The translations under genes were made by a program, and so were the position numbers. From Cryptomeria japonica (taxonomy: Eukaryota; Streptophyta; Pinopsida; Cupressales; Cupressaceae), in NCBI RefSeq assembly GCF_030272615.1, contig NW_026729171.1, positions 87,501 to 127,500 on the forward strand: DNA of 40,000 nt, read 5' to 3'. The notes under the pieces are model-generated. The model was not told the origin of the DNA. It did no database searches and saw only the letters and a program-made list of their open reading frames with translations. This document shows, piece after piece, positions 21,000-32,425 of the stretch. Each line of letters begins with the position of its first letter. Position 1 is the first letter of the stretch.

Positions 21000-23900
21000 G
21001 TTATGAGCTTGTCGCAGTGTGTACTTAGCAAACCGCGACCCACGTGCGAATCCACCCCGGCCACCCACCCCCGTCGAGGTGCACACCCTCCCTCGCGAAG
21101 TGCGCCCCGTTCGCCAAGTGTGAGCCCTGCCCGGGTGCGCGCACCTTGCTAGGGCGTCGGGTGTGCACCCGGCCCGGCCTACGTGCGTGCACCTGGACGG
21201 GGCGTCGTGTGCGTGCAGTGTCCCGTCTGCAACGCGGTGCCCACACACCACCTCGGGCGCAACGACCTGCGCTCACATGTGGGCCGAGTGCACCTTGGTG
21301 CATGTTCGGGGCGCCTCGGGTGCACGCTCGATCTTGCCCCGGTGCACCAAGGCGCTCGGTTTGCCCCGGGTGCGCACTTGGTGCAAGGTGGGCACCCAAA
21401 ATAGGGATCAAGCACCAAAACACAAGTTTCGGGATGCAAAATGGGACCCAAGGACCACAAATGCGTTCCAAGACCCATGATGGTCCACGAGAACAAAAAT
21501 GTGTTCCGAGACTTAATAAACAAATATTGGGTTTTAGGAGAAGAAACATGCTCTGATGCCCAAAACGAGAATCGACCCCGAAAAGGCCACAGGCCAAAAG
21601 TGGGATGCGAGACAAAAAAAAATGGGACCCGAGGACCAAAATTGGGTTCCCAGGTCGAAGACAGGGCAACCGGACAAGAAACGACCTCTAAGGCTCGAAA
21701 TGAGTCCCGACGACTAAAACTTGACAAGAAGCACCCATCAGGCACCCAACTCGACACCCATGGGATGCCGACCCACCCGGGCTTCCACCTAGCACACCTT
21801 GGCACCCACCCACCCTCGCACCCAACCTCGCACCCAACTTAGCACCTTTGAACCCACATTGGCACTCACCCTGACCCTGGCACCTTGGAACCCACATTGG
21901 CACTCACCTTGACCCTGGCACCCACCTTTGCACTCACCTTGGGACCCACCCTGGCTCCCACCTCGGCACCCACCCAGACACCCACCTTGGTTCCTTGGCA
22001 CCCACCTTGGATCCTTGGCACCCACCCCGACACCCACCTTGGCACGCAACTTGGCTACTTGCCACCCACCTTGGCTCCTTGACGCCCACCCCGACAACCA
22101 CCCCGTGACCTACCCTGGCTAGGGTTGGTGCACACCCACCCTGGTGCCCACCTTGGCACCCACCCCATGACCCACCTTGGCACGCACCTTAGTACCCACC
22201 CCGTTACCCACCCTAGGACCCACCCCGTGACCCACCTTGGCCAGGGTGGGTGCCTTGGTGCGCACAACTTGCCTGGGCTGCACACCAGGGCGGGCTCAAG
22301 ATGGCACCCGCGTTCCGTTTTTTTCACTATCTTTCAAAACGGAAATTTTAAAATCTCGTTTTTTTTTTTTTTTTTGCCTTTTCTGGAAATTAGTGAAGGC
22401 AGCGCATCAAAGGTGCGCAATGCTGGTGCGAACCCGGGAGCGCTCCGATGTGTGCTCCAAGGTGCGGCGTGCACGAAGTCCGAGCCCGGCTTGCCCCGGG
22501 TGCGCACCTCGCGTGCACCTTCGCCGGGGTGAGCACCTTGGCTGGGTTGCGCGCCCTGGTGCGCACCAAGGAGCGCTCTGAAGTGTGCTCCAAGGTGCGG
22601 CGTGCACGAAGTCGGAGCTCGGTTTGCCCCGGGTGTGCACCTCGGGTGCGCACCTCGCGTGCACCTTCGCTGCGGTGGGCACCTTGGCTGGGTTGCGCGC
22701 CTTGGTGGGCACCATGCAGTGCACGAAGTCGGAGCCCGGTTTGCCCCGGGCGCGCACCTCCGCCAGGGTGGGCACCTTGGTGCGCACAACTTGCCTGGGC
22801 TGCGCACCAGGAAGGGCTCAAGATGGCACCCGCGTTCCGTTTTTTTCACTATCTTTCAGAACGGAAATTTTAAAATATCGTTTTTTTTTGCCTTTTCTGG
22901 AAATTAGTGAAGGCAGCGCATCAAAGGTGCGCAACGCTGGTGCGAACCTGGGAGCGCTCCGATGTGTGCTCCAAGGTGCGGCGTGCACGAAGTCGGAGCC
23001 CGGTTTGCCCCGGGTGCGCCCTGGTGGGCACCATGGTGCGCACCAAGGAGCGCTCCGAAGTGTGCTCCAAGGTGCGGCCTGCACGAAGTCGGAGCCCGGT
23101 TTGCCCCGGGCGTGCACCGCGGGTGGGCACCTTGGTGCGCATGCCTTGCCTGGGCTGCGCACCAGGGCGGGCTCAAGATGGCACCCGCGTTCCGTTTTTT
23201 TCACTATCTTTCAAAACGGAAATTTTAAAATCTCATTTTTTTTTGCCTTTTCTGGAAATTAGTGAAGGCAGCGCATCAAAGGTGCGCACCTCGCTGCCCA
23301 CCACGGTGCGCAACGCCGGTGGGCACCCGGGAGTGCTTCGAAGTGTGCTCCAAGGTGCTGCGTGCACGTTGTCGGAGCCCGGTTTGCCCCGGGTGCGCAC
23401 CTCGCGTGCACCTTCGTCGGGGTGGGCACCTTGGCTGGGTTTGCCCCGGCTGCGCTCCGAAGCGGGGTTATTGGAGCGCCGCCTCTTTTTTTGTCGGAGC
23501 GTTTGGTGGGGTTTCTCGCATTGGCTCTTCCCAGGCCCGGTTGCCACCCTGGCGCGCACGAAGTCGGAAGTAGGGTTAATTGCCCGGGTGCGCACCTTTG
23601 CCAGGGTGGGCACCTTACCTGGGCTGTGCACCAGGGCGGGCTCAAGATGGCACCCGCGTTCCGTTTTTTTCACTATCTTTCAAAACGGAAATTTTAAAAT
23701 CTCCTCTTTTTTTTGCCTTTTCTGGAAATTAGTGAAGGCAGCGCATCAAAGGTGCGCACCTCGCTGCCCACCTTGGTGTGCTCTGAGGTGCGCACCCGGG
23801 AGCGCTACGAAGTGTGCTCCAAGGTGCGGCGTGCACGTTGTCGGAGCCCGGTTTGCCCCGGGTGCGCACCTCGCCTGCACCTTGGCCGGGGTGGGCACCC

Positions 23901-26900
23901 TGGCTGGGTTTGCCCAGGGTGCGCTCCGAAGCGGGGTTACTGGAGCGCCCCCTCTTTTTTTGTCAGAGCGTTTGGTGGGGTTTCTCGCATTGGCTCTTCC
24001 CAGGCCCGGTTGTTGGGTGCGCTCCCACCCTGGCGCGCGCGAAGTTGGAAGTTGGGTTAATTGCCCGGGCGCGCACCTTCGCCAGGGTGGGCACCTTGGT
24101 GCGCACACCTTGGCTGGGCTGCGCACCAGGGCGGGCTCAAGATGGCACCAGCATTCCCTTTTTCTCACTATCTTTCAAAACGGAAATTTTAAAATCTCGT
24201 TTTTTTTTGCCTTTTATGGAAATTAGTGAAGGCATCGCATCAAAGGTGCGCACCTCGCTGCCCACCTTGGTGTGCTCCGAGGTGCCCACCACGGTGCGCT
24301 CCGAGGTGCCCACCACGGTGCGCAACGCCGGTGCGAACCCGGGAGCGCCCCGATGTGTGCTCCAAGGTGCGGCGTGCACGAAGCCGGACCCCGGTTTGCC
24401 CCGGGTGCGCACCTCGCGTGCACCTTGGTGCGCACACCTTGGCTGGGTTGCGCGGCCTGGTGGGCACCATGGTGCGCACCAAGGAGCGCTCCGAAGTGTG
24501 CTCCAAGGTGCGGCGTGCACGAAGTCCTAGCCCGGTTTGCCCCGGGTGCGCACCTTCGCCGCGGTGGGCACCATGGCGTGCACGAAGTCGGAGCCCGGTT
24601 TGCCCCGGGTGCGCACCTCGCGTGCACCTTCGCCGGGGTGGGCACCTCGGCTGGGTTGCGCGCCCTGGTGCGCACCAAGGAGCGCTCCGAAGTGTGCTCC
24701 AAGGTGCGGCGTGCACGAAGTCGGAGCCCGGTTTGCCCCGGGTGCGCACCTTCGCCGCGGTGGGCACCCTGGTGCGCACCATGGCGTGCACGAAGTCGGA
24801 GCCCGGTTTGCCCCGGGTGCGCACCTCGCGTGCACCTTCGGCGGGGTTGCGCGCCCTGGTGCGCACCAAGGAGCGCTCCGAAGTGTGCTCCAAGGTGCGG
24901 CGTGCACGAAGTCGGAGCCCGGTTTGCCCCGGGTGCGCACCTCGCGTGCACCTTCGGCGGGGTTGCGCGCCCTGGTGGGCACCATGGTGCGCACCAAGGA
25001 GCGCTCCGAAGTGTGCTCCAAGGTGCGGCGTGCACGAAGTCGGAGCCCGGTTTGCCCCGGGTGCGCACCTCGCGTGCACCTTCGCCGCGGTGGGCACCAT
25101 GGCGTGCACGAAGTCGGAGCCCGGTTTGCCCCGGGTGCGCACCTCGCGTGCACCTTCGCCGGGGTGGGCACCTCGGCTGGGTTGCGCGCCCTGGTGCGCA
25201 CCAAGGAGCGCTCCGAAGTGTGCTCCAAGGTGCGGCGTGCACGAAGTCGGAGCCCGGTTTGCCCCGGGTGCGCACCTCGCGTGCACCTTCGCCGCGGTGG
25301 GCACCATGGCGTGCACGAAGTCGGAGCCCGGTTTGCCTCGGGTGCGCACCCCGCGTGCACCTTCGCCGGGGTGGGCACCTCGGCTGGGTTGCGCGCCCTG
25401 GTGCGCACCAAGGAGCGCTCCGAAGTGTGCTCCAAGGTGCGGCGTGCACGAAGTCGGAGCCCGGTTTGCCCCGGGTGCGCACCTCGCGTGCACCTTCGCC
25501 GCGGTGGGCACCTTGGCTGGGTTGGGCACCATTGAGCGCTCCGAAGTGTGCTCCAAGGTGCGCACCATGGCCCTCCAAGGTGCGCAGCATGGCGTGCACG
25601 AAGTCGGAGCCCGGTTTGCCCCGGGTGCGCACCTCGCGTGCACCTTCGCCAGGGTGGGCACCTCGGTGCGCACACCTTCTCAATGTTTTCTTGCCTTTTC
25701 TGGAAATTGGTGAAGGCAGCGCATCAAAGGTGCGCACCTCGGTGTGCTCCGAGGTGCGAACCCGAGAGCGCTCCGAGGTGCCCACGAAGTCGAAAGTCGG
25801 GTTAATTGCATTGTTTTCCCCGGGTGCGCTCCGAGGTGCGCAACATCGGTGCGCACCAAGGAGGGCTCCGAAGTGTGCTCCAAGGTGCGCACGATTCGGA
25901 GCTCGGTTTGCCCGGGGTGCGCACACCTTGGCTGGGTTGCGCACCCTTTGTGCGCTCCAAGGTGCGCACGAAGTCGGAGCTCGGTTTGCCCCGGGTGCGC
26001 ACCTTCGCCAGGGTGCGCACCTTGATGCGCACGCCTTGGCTGGGCTGCGCACCTTGGTGGGCGCCATGGTGCGCACCTTTCGTGCGCTCCAAGGTGCGCA
26101 CGAAGTCGGAGCTCGGTTTGCCCCGGGTGCGCACCTTGGTGGGCGCCATGGTGCACTCCGAGGTGCCCAAGATTGGTGCGCAACAAGGAGCGCTCCGAAG
26201 TGCGCTCCAAGGTGCGCAGGTGCGCGCGAAGTCGAAAGTTGGGTTAATTGTCCGGTTTGCCTCGGGTGCGCACCTTGCGTGCACCTTCGCCAGGGTGGGC
26301 GCCTTGGTGCGCACACCTTGGCTGGGCTGCGCACCCGGGCGCGCACACCTTGGCACCCGCGTTTCCTTCATTTTAAATTTTTTTTTTTTACAATCTCTCA
26401 AGTGGGAAATTCTATAATCTCAACTTTTTTTGCCTTTTCAGGAAACTTTTGAATGGAGCGCATCATTGGTGCGCTCCGAAGTGTGCTCCAAGGTGCGCAC
26501 CTCTGGTGTGCTCCAAAGCTCTCTCCAGCTGCGTGCACCTGCCCCGGCCGCGCACCCGGCCCCGCCCAGCTTCGCTCACCTGTCCCGGGCGTCTGGTGCG
26601 GAACCTTAGAGTAAGAAACATCACCGTGCACCTTGGCCAACGTGCGCGACTCGACCGAGCGCGCACTGGCCGAGGTGCACACCGATTTCACCTGGGTGCG
26701 CGCGCAGCACCTCGGGCGCACCGGGGTGCGCGCACAACGCCCGGGTTGCACCGTGGCCTGTGTGCTCGGGGCGCCTCGGGTGCGCGCTCGGTGTCGCCCC
26801 CCGCGCGCGCGGTAGTGCGGGCAGCGCACCCCGGCCCGGCCCGGCCCCGACGAGAACGCAAACGGGCAAAAGGTTTATTCAAATAGCATTGCGACGCCCG

Positions 26901-26903
26901 GCG

Positions 26904-26916
26904 AAAAACTAAAAAA
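26904..26916 (-). terminator. Pol III terminator of 5S copy 5
   Basis: TTTTTTAGTTTTT on the minus strand, as in copies 1 and 4. Confidence 0.85.
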
Positions 26917-27034
26917 GGGTGCAACACCGGGACTTCCCGGGAGGTCACCCATCCCAGTACTACTCCGGCCCAAGCGCGCTTAACTGCGGAGTTCTGATGG
27001 GATCCGGTGCACTAACGCTGGTATGATCGCACCC
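26916..27034 (-). rRNA. 5S rRNA: 5S ribosomal RNA, copy 5
   Basis: Full-length gene like copy 1, in the truncated last macro-unit. It is 6035 bp from copy 4 because of small indels in between. The terminator is the uninterrupted six-T type. It is the 5S gene nearest the Pol I promoters: about 2.7 kb separates its 5' end from the first of them, and the two are transcribed divergently. Confidence 0.98.
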
Positions 27035-28287
27035 GTTATGAGCTTGTCGCAGTGTGTACTTAGCAAACCGCGACCCACGTGCGAATCCACCCCGGCCACC
27101 CACCCCCGTCGAGGTGCACACCCTCCCTCGCGAAGTGCGCCCCGTTCGCCAAGTGTGAGCCCTGCCCGGGTGCGCGCACCTTGCTAGGGCGTCGGGTGTG
27201 CACCCGGCCCGGCCTACGTGCGTGCACCTGGACGGGGCGTCGTGTGCGTGCAGTGTCCCGTCTGCAACGCGGTGCCCACACACCACCTCGGGCGCAACGA
27301 CCTGCGCTCACATGTGGGCCGAGTGCACCTTGGTGCATGTTCGGGGCGCCTCGGGTGCACGCTCGATCTTGCCCCGGTGCACCAAGGCGCTCGGTTTGCC
27401 CCGGGTGCGCACTTGGTGCAAGGTGGGCACCCAAAATAGGGATCAAGCACCAAAACACAAGTTTCGGGATGCAAAATGGGACCCAAGGACCACAAATGCG
27501 TTCCAAGACCCATGATGGGTCCACGAGAACAAAAATGTGTTCCGAGACTTAATAAACAAATATTGGGTTTTAGGAGAAGAAACATGCTCTGATGCCCAAA
27601 ACGAGAATCGACCCCGAAAAGGCCACAGGCCAAAAGTGGGATGCGAGACAAAAAAAAATGGGACCCGAGGACCAAAATTGGGTTCCCAGGTCGAAGACAG
27701 GGCAACCGGACAAGAAACGACCTCTAAGGCTCGAAATGAGTCCCGACGACTAAAACTTGACAAGAAGCACCCATCAGGCACCCAACTCGACACCCATGGG
27801 ATGCCGACCCACCCGGGCTTCCACCTAGCACACCTTGGCACCCACCCACCCTCGCACCCAACCTCGCACCCAACTTAGCACCTTTGAACCCACATTGGCA
27901 CTCACCCTGACCCTGGCACCTTGGAACCCACATTGGCACTCACCTTGACCCTGGCACCCACCTTTGCACTCACCTTGGGACCCACCCTGGCTCCCACCTC
28001 GGCACCCACCCAGACACCCACCTTGGTTCCTTGGCACCCACCTTGGATCCTTGGCACCCACCCCGACACCCACCTTGGCACGCAACTTGGCTACTTGCCA
28101 CCCACCTTGGCTCCTTGACGCCCACCCCGACAACCACCCCGTGACCTACCCTGGCTAGGGTTGGTGCACACCCACCCTGGTGCCCACCTTGGCACCCACC
28201 CCATGACCCACCTTGGCACGCACCTTAGTACCCACCCCGTTACCCACCCTAGGACCCACCCCGTGACCCACCTTGGCCAGGGTGGGT

Positions 28288-29500
28288 GCACCCACCCTGG
28301 TGCCCACCTTGGCACCCACCCATCCTAGCACCCAGCCTGTGACCGGGCTTGGAACCCAACCTTGCACCCGTCTTGGCCAGTGTGGGTGCGCACCCATCCT
28401 GGCACCCACGTTGTGACACACCCTTTAACCCACGCACCCTAGCAGCCACGTTGGCACCCACCTTGGAACACAACCTAGCAACTTGGCACCCACCCCGTGA
28501 CCCACCTTGGCATCCACCATAGCAGTCGCCCACTTGGCACCCACCTTGGAACCCAAGTTGGCACCCACCTCGGCACCCACCTTGACACTTGTGGACCCAC
28601 CTTGCCACTCACCCTAGCATCGACCCATCCTAGCACCCACCCTGGCACCTTTGCACCCTAGCACTCACCCATCCTAGCACCTAACCTGTGACCCACCTTG
28701 ACACTCACCCTCGCACCCACCTTGGAACCCAACCTAGCACCCACCCACCCTGACACCAACCCTAGCACCTACCCACCCTTGCACCCACCCTGTGACCCAT
28801 CTTGGCACCCACCCATCCTACCACTCAACCTATCACCCACCTTCTCACCCACCTTGGCATCCACCTTAGCACCCACCCACACTGGCACCTTGGCACCCAC
28901 CTCGGGCAAGGTGGGTGCACACCCACCCTGACACCCAATTTAGAACCAACCGAGCATGTTACCCACCTTGGCACCCACATTGCAGCCCACCCTAGTACCC
29001 ACCCTATGACCCACATTGGCATCCACACCCTAGCACCCAGGCACCTCGACACCCGCCTTGACACGCACCCTAGCACTAAACCTGTGACCCACCTTGGAAC
29101 TCACCCTAGAACCCACCCACCCTGTGAACCACCTTGGCATCCACCTTAGCACCCACCCACCTTGGCACCCACTCTAGCACTCACCCATCCTAACACCCAA
29201 CTTGTTACCCACCTTGGCACCCGCCCTCGCGTCCACCTTGAAACCCACCCTAGCACCCACCCACGCAGGAGCCCACCTTGGCACCCAACCTAACACCCAC
29301 GCATCCTGGCACCCAACTTGTGACCCACCTTGGAACCCACCCTAGTACCCACCTTTGAACCCACTATATCACCAACCCACCTTGGCACCCACCCTATGAC
29401 CCTCTTTGGAATCCACCCTAGCACGCACCCACCCTGGCACCCACCATGGAGCGCACCCTAGCACCCACCCACCTCGGCACGCACCTCAACACCCACCTTG
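28288..29500. repeat. expanded C-rich minisatellite
   Basis: About 1.2 kb of degenerate TTGGCACCCACC-type repeats continuing from the truncated fifth macro-unit. Variants include CTAGCACCCACC and TGTGACCCACC. The copies are far more diverged from each other than the macro-units are. It ends near ACACCCACCTTGGTGTGCG. No gene is present. Confidence 0.88.
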
Positions 29501-29689
29501 GTGTGCGCACTGCGCCAACCTCTCAAAGACCCTATGTGGTGCGCTCCAAAGTGTACACCTTTGGTGCGCTCCAAGGTGCGCACCTTTGGTGCACACCGAG
29601 GTGCACACCAAAGTGTGCACCGAGGTGAGCACCAAAGTGCACTCCAAGGTGCACACCAAGGCGTGCACCTTTGGTGCGGTCAATGCAAA
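29501..29689. repeat. GTGCGCTCC/TTTGGTGC repeat patch
   Basis: Short, irregular repeats (GGTGCGCTCCAAAGTGTACACC, CTTTGGTGCGCTCCAAGG, CACCAAAGTGTGCACC) related to the GTGCGCAC family of the macro-repeat. They form a transition between the minisatellite and the promoter zone. Confidence 0.7.
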
Positions 29690-29744
29690 CGAATTCGGAA
29701 GTTGGGGTCGATGTCCTAATCGCTGCTGCAGACTACACGTATGA

Positions 29745-29775
29745 GAATCGGACAAATAGCTTTATATAGGGGAGG
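29745..29775 (+). promoter_or_regulatory. Pol I spacer promoter 1
   Basis: GAATCGGACAAATAGC followed by TATATAGGGGAGG, matching the plant Pol I initiator TATATA(R)GGGG; start expected at or beside A29768. It has one extra T before TATATA compared with the other copies. Confidence 0.72.
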
Positions 29776-29902
29776 TGTTGCGTTTGATGGGTCGACTCCC
29801 CTGGTTGTGTGCACTGCACCAACTTCAAAGACCCTGTCTTGTTTAAGAAGTCAAAAGTTGGGGTGGATGTCCTAATCATTGCTGCAGTCTACGCATGTAT
29901 GA

Positions 29903-29932
29903 GAATCAGACAAATAGCTTATATAGGGGAGG
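29903..29932 (+). promoter_or_regulatory. Pol I spacer promoter 2
   Basis: GAATCAGACAAATAGCT then TATATAGGGGAGG at 29920; predicted start near 29925. Confidence 0.72.
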
Positions 29933-30122
29933 TGTTGCATTCGGTGGGTTGACTCCCCTGGTTGTGCGCACTGCGCCAACCTCAAAGACCCCGCATAGCA
30001 GAAGAAGTCGGAAGTCGGATTTTGGTGAGCACCAAGGCGTGCACCTTTGGTGCGGTCAACGCAGACGAATTCAGAAGTTGGGGTGGATGTCCTAATCGTT
30101 GTTGCAGGCTACACATGTATGA

Positions 30123-30152
30123 GAATCAGACAAATAGCTTATATAGGGGAGG
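30123..30152 (+). promoter_or_regulatory. Pol I spacer promoter 3
   Basis: GAATCAGACAAATAGCT then TATATAGGGGAGG at 30140; predicted start near 30145. Confidence 0.72.
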
Positions 30153-30279
30153 TGTTGGGTTTGATGGGTCAACTCCCTTGGTTGTGCGCATTACGCCAAC
30201 CTCAAAGACCTTGTTTTCGTTAAGAAGTCAAAAGTTGGGGTCAATGTCCTAATGGCTCCTGTAGGCTACACATGTATGA

Positions 30280-30309
30280 GAATCGGACAAATAGCTTATA
30301 TAGGGGAGG
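30280..30309 (+). promoter_or_regulatory. Pol I spacer promoter 4
   Basis: GAATCGGACAAATAGCT then TATATAGGGGAGG at 30297; predicted start near 30302. Confidence 0.72.
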
Positions 30310-30436
30310 TGTTGGGTTTGATGGGTCGACTCCCCTGGTTGTGCGCATTACGTCAACCTCAAAGACCTTGTTTTCGTTAAGAAGTCAAAAGTTGGGGTCG
30401 ATGTCCTAATTGCTCCTGTAGACTACACATGTATGA

Positions 30437-30466
30437 GAATCAGACAAATAGCTTATATAGGGGAGG
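30437..30466 (+). promoter_or_regulatory. Pol I spacer promoter 5
   Basis: GAATCAGACAAATAGCT then TATATAGGGGAGG at 30454; predicted start near 30459. Its second downstream hairpin is decayed (AGTTGTTCGCATTACACC). Confidence 0.7.
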
Positions 30467-30593
30467 TGTTGGGTTTGATGGGTTGACTCCCCTAGTTGTT
30501 CGCATTACACCAACCTCAAAGACCTTGTTTTCGTTTAGAAGCCGAAAGTTGGGGTCGATGTCCTAATTGCTCCTGCAGGCTACGCATGTATGA

Positions 30594-30623
30594 GAATCAG
30601 ACAAATAGCTTATATAGGGGAGG
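30594..30623 (+). promoter_or_regulatory. Pol I spacer promoter 6
   Basis: GAATCAGACAAATAGCT then TATATAGGGGAGG at 30611; predicted start near 30616. Both downstream hairpins are intact. Confidence 0.72.
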
Positions 30624-30751
30624 TGTTGGGTTTGATGGGTCGACTCCCCTGGTTGTGCGCATTGCGCCAACCTCAAAGACCCTGCATTGCGGATGAAGTC
30701 GAAAGTCAGAGTTTGGTGTGCTACAAGGTGTGGTCGAAGGTGCTCACCTAG

Positions 30752-31380
30752 GTGTGCACCTTTGGAGCGCAGGAAAAGTGCCCTCCAAAAGTGCGCACCT
30801 TTGGAGTGCACAAAAGTGCCCTCCAAAAGTGCGCACCTTTGGAGCGCACAAAAGTGCCCTCCAAAAAGTGCCCTCCAAAAGTGCGCACCTTTGGAGCGCA
30901 CAAAAGTGCCCTCCAAAAAGTGCCCTCCAAAAGTGCGCACCTTTGGAGTGCAGAAAAGTGCCCTCCAAAAAGTGCCCTCCAAAAGTGTGCACCTTTGGAG
31001 TGCACAAAAGTGCCCTCCAAAAGTGCGCACCTTTGGAGCGCAGAAAAGTGCCCTCCAAAAAGTGCCCTCCAAAAGTGCGCACCTTTGGAGCGCAGAAAAG
31101 TGCCCTCCAAAAAGTGCCCTCCAAAAGTGCGCACCTTTGGAGCGCAGAAAAGTGCCCTCCAAAAAGTGCCCTCCAAAAGTGCGCACCTTTGGAGCGCAGA
31201 AAAGTGCCCTCCAAAAAGTGCCCTCCAAAAGTGCGCACCTTTGGAGCGCACAAAAGTGCCCTCCAAAAAGTGCCCTCCAAAAGTGCGCACCTTTGGAGCG
31301 CACAAAAGTGCCCTCCAAAAGTGCGCACCTTTGGAGCGCACAAAAGTGCCCTCCAAAAGTGCGCACTTTTGGTGCGCACC
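30752..31380. repeat. 52/38-bp satellite between promoter groups
   Basis: Tandem CTTTGGAGCGCAGAAAAGTG, CCCTCCAAAAAGTGCCCTCC, AAAAGTGCGCAC. Long units are 52 bp (for example 31031 to 31083). Short units of 38 bp lack the second AGTGCCCTCCAAAA. It has no promoter and pushes promoters 6 and 7 869 bp apart. Open frames exist on both strands because the unit has few stops. I do not treat them as coding. Confidence 0.9.
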
Positions 31381-31462
31381 AAGGCGCTGGTTCGGTCATT
31401 GCAGGCGAGTTCGGAAGTTGGGGTCGATGTCCTGAGCGGAGGTGCAAACTACACAGGTGTCG

Positions 31463-31492
31463 GAATCGGACAAATAGCTTATATAGGGGAGG
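31463..31492 (+). promoter_or_regulatory. Pol I spacer promoter 7
   Basis: GAATCGGACAAATAGCT then TATATAGGGGAGG at 31480; predicted start near 31485. Confidence 0.73.
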
Positions 31493-31773
31493 TGTATGCT
31501 TCGATGGGTCGACTCCCCAGGTTGAGCGCACCGCGCCAACCTCAAAGACCCTACGGTATGGATGAAGTCGGAAGTTGGGTCCGATGACCGATTCGATTAG
31601 TAGGTATGCTCATGAGGTCGGAATTTGGGTCCGATGACCTGCCATGTGCAGGAAGGCGAATGTTGGCACTGTGCGTTGCAAGGTGCACACCAAGGTGCTG
31701 GTGCGGTCTTTTTAGTCGAGTTCGGAAGTTGGGGTCGATGTCCTGATCGGAGGTGCAAGCTACACAGGTGTGG

Positions 31774-31803
31774 GAATCGGACAAATAGCTTATATAGGGG
31801 AGG
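31774..31803 (+). promoter_or_regulatory. Pol I spacer promoter 8
   Basis: GAATCGGACAAATAGCT then TATATAGGGGAGG at 31791; predicted start near 31796. Confidence 0.73.
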
Positions 31804-32084
31804 TGTATGCTTCGTTGGGTCGACTCCCCGGGTTGAGCGCACCGCGCCAACCTCAAAGACCCTACGGTATGGATGAAGTCGGAAGTTGGGTCCGATGACC
31901 GATTCGATATGTAGGCATACTCGCGAGGTCGGAATTTGGGTCCGATGACCTGCCATGTGCAGGAAGGCGAATGTTGGCACTGTGCGTTGCAAGGTGCGCA
32001 CCAAGGCGCTGGTTCGGTCGTTGCAGGCGAGTTCGGAAGTTGGGGTCGATGTCCTGATCGGAGGTGCAAACTACACAGGTGTGG

Positions 32085-32114
32085 GAATCGGACAAATAGC
32101 TTATATAGGGGAGG
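32085..32114 (+). promoter_or_regulatory. Pol I spacer promoter 9
   Basis: GAATCGGACAAATAGCT then TATATAGGGGAGG at 32102; predicted start near 32107. Confidence 0.73.
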
Positions 32115-32395
32115 TGTATGCTTCGTTGGGTCGACTCCCCGGGTTGAGCGCACCGCGCCAACCTCAAAGACCCTACGGTATGGATGAAGTCGGAAGTTGT
32201 GTCCGATGACCGATTCGATATGTAGGCATACTCGCGAGGTCGGAATTTGGGTCCGATGACCTGCCATGTGCAGGAAGGCGAATGTTGGGACTGTGCGTCG
32301 CAAGGTGCGCACCAAGGCGCTGGTGCCGTCGTTGCAGTCGAGTTCGGAAGTTGGGGTCGATGTCCTGGTCAGAGGTGCAAACTACACAGGTGTGG

Positions 32396-32425
32396 GAATC
32401 GGACAAATAGCTTATATAGGGGAGG
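32396..32425 (+). promoter_or_regulatory. Pol I spacer promoter 10
   Basis: GAATCGGACAAATAGCT then TATATAGGGGAGG at 32413; predicted start near 32418. Confidence 0.73.

Larger units (their letters stand above)
18102..24135. repeat. 6.03-kb rDNA spacer macro-repeat, unit 4
   Basis: Fourth full copy. Private differences cluster near 18498-18510 (altered CCCGGTTTGCCCCGGG motif), a one-base deletion near 21483 (ATGGTCC where others have ATGGGTCC), and a 17-T tract near 22359 where the other units have 16. The 5S gene is at 20881-20999 with an uninterrupted six-T terminator, as in units 1 and 5. Confidence 0.96.
24136..28287. repeat. 6.03-kb rDNA spacer macro-repeat, unit 5 (3'-truncated)
   Basis: Last copy, about 4.15 kb. 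It follows the others up to GGCCAGGGTGGGTGC near 28287. There units 1-4 continue with CTTGGTGCGCAC, while this one continues with more TTGGCACCCACC-type minisatellite. The four AT-rich modules of the unit's right half are missing. The 5S gene (26916-27034) is intact. Private changes occur near 25338, 26183 and 26797-26802 (six Cs instead of five). Confidence 0.95.
29690..30716 (+). repeat. 157-bp tandem repeats carrying spacer promoters 1-6
   Basis: Each unit reads AAAAGTTGGGGTCGATGTCC, GAATCGGACAAATAGC, TATATAGGGGAGG, GGGTCGACTCCCCTGG, CCAACCTCAAAGACC. TATATA starts at 29763, 29920, 30140, 30297, 30454 and 30611: intervals 157, 220, 157, 157, 157. The 220-bp interval contains a 63-bp insertion of TTTGGTGCGGTCAA-type sequence that also lies just upstream of promoter 1. 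Confidence 0.9.

Noticed and set aside
1-28287. Macro-repeat as a tandemly amplified transposon
   Set aside because: No terminal inverted or long terminal repeats, no transposase or reverse transcriptase remnants, no target-site duplications at the 28287 break; the contents are 5S rDNA and simple subrepeats.
30563-31587. Open frames of about 200-320 codons on both strands over the 52/38-bp satellite
   Set aside because: Several overlapping frames on both strands, made only of tandem copies of the satellite; they appear because the satellite unit is stop-poor.
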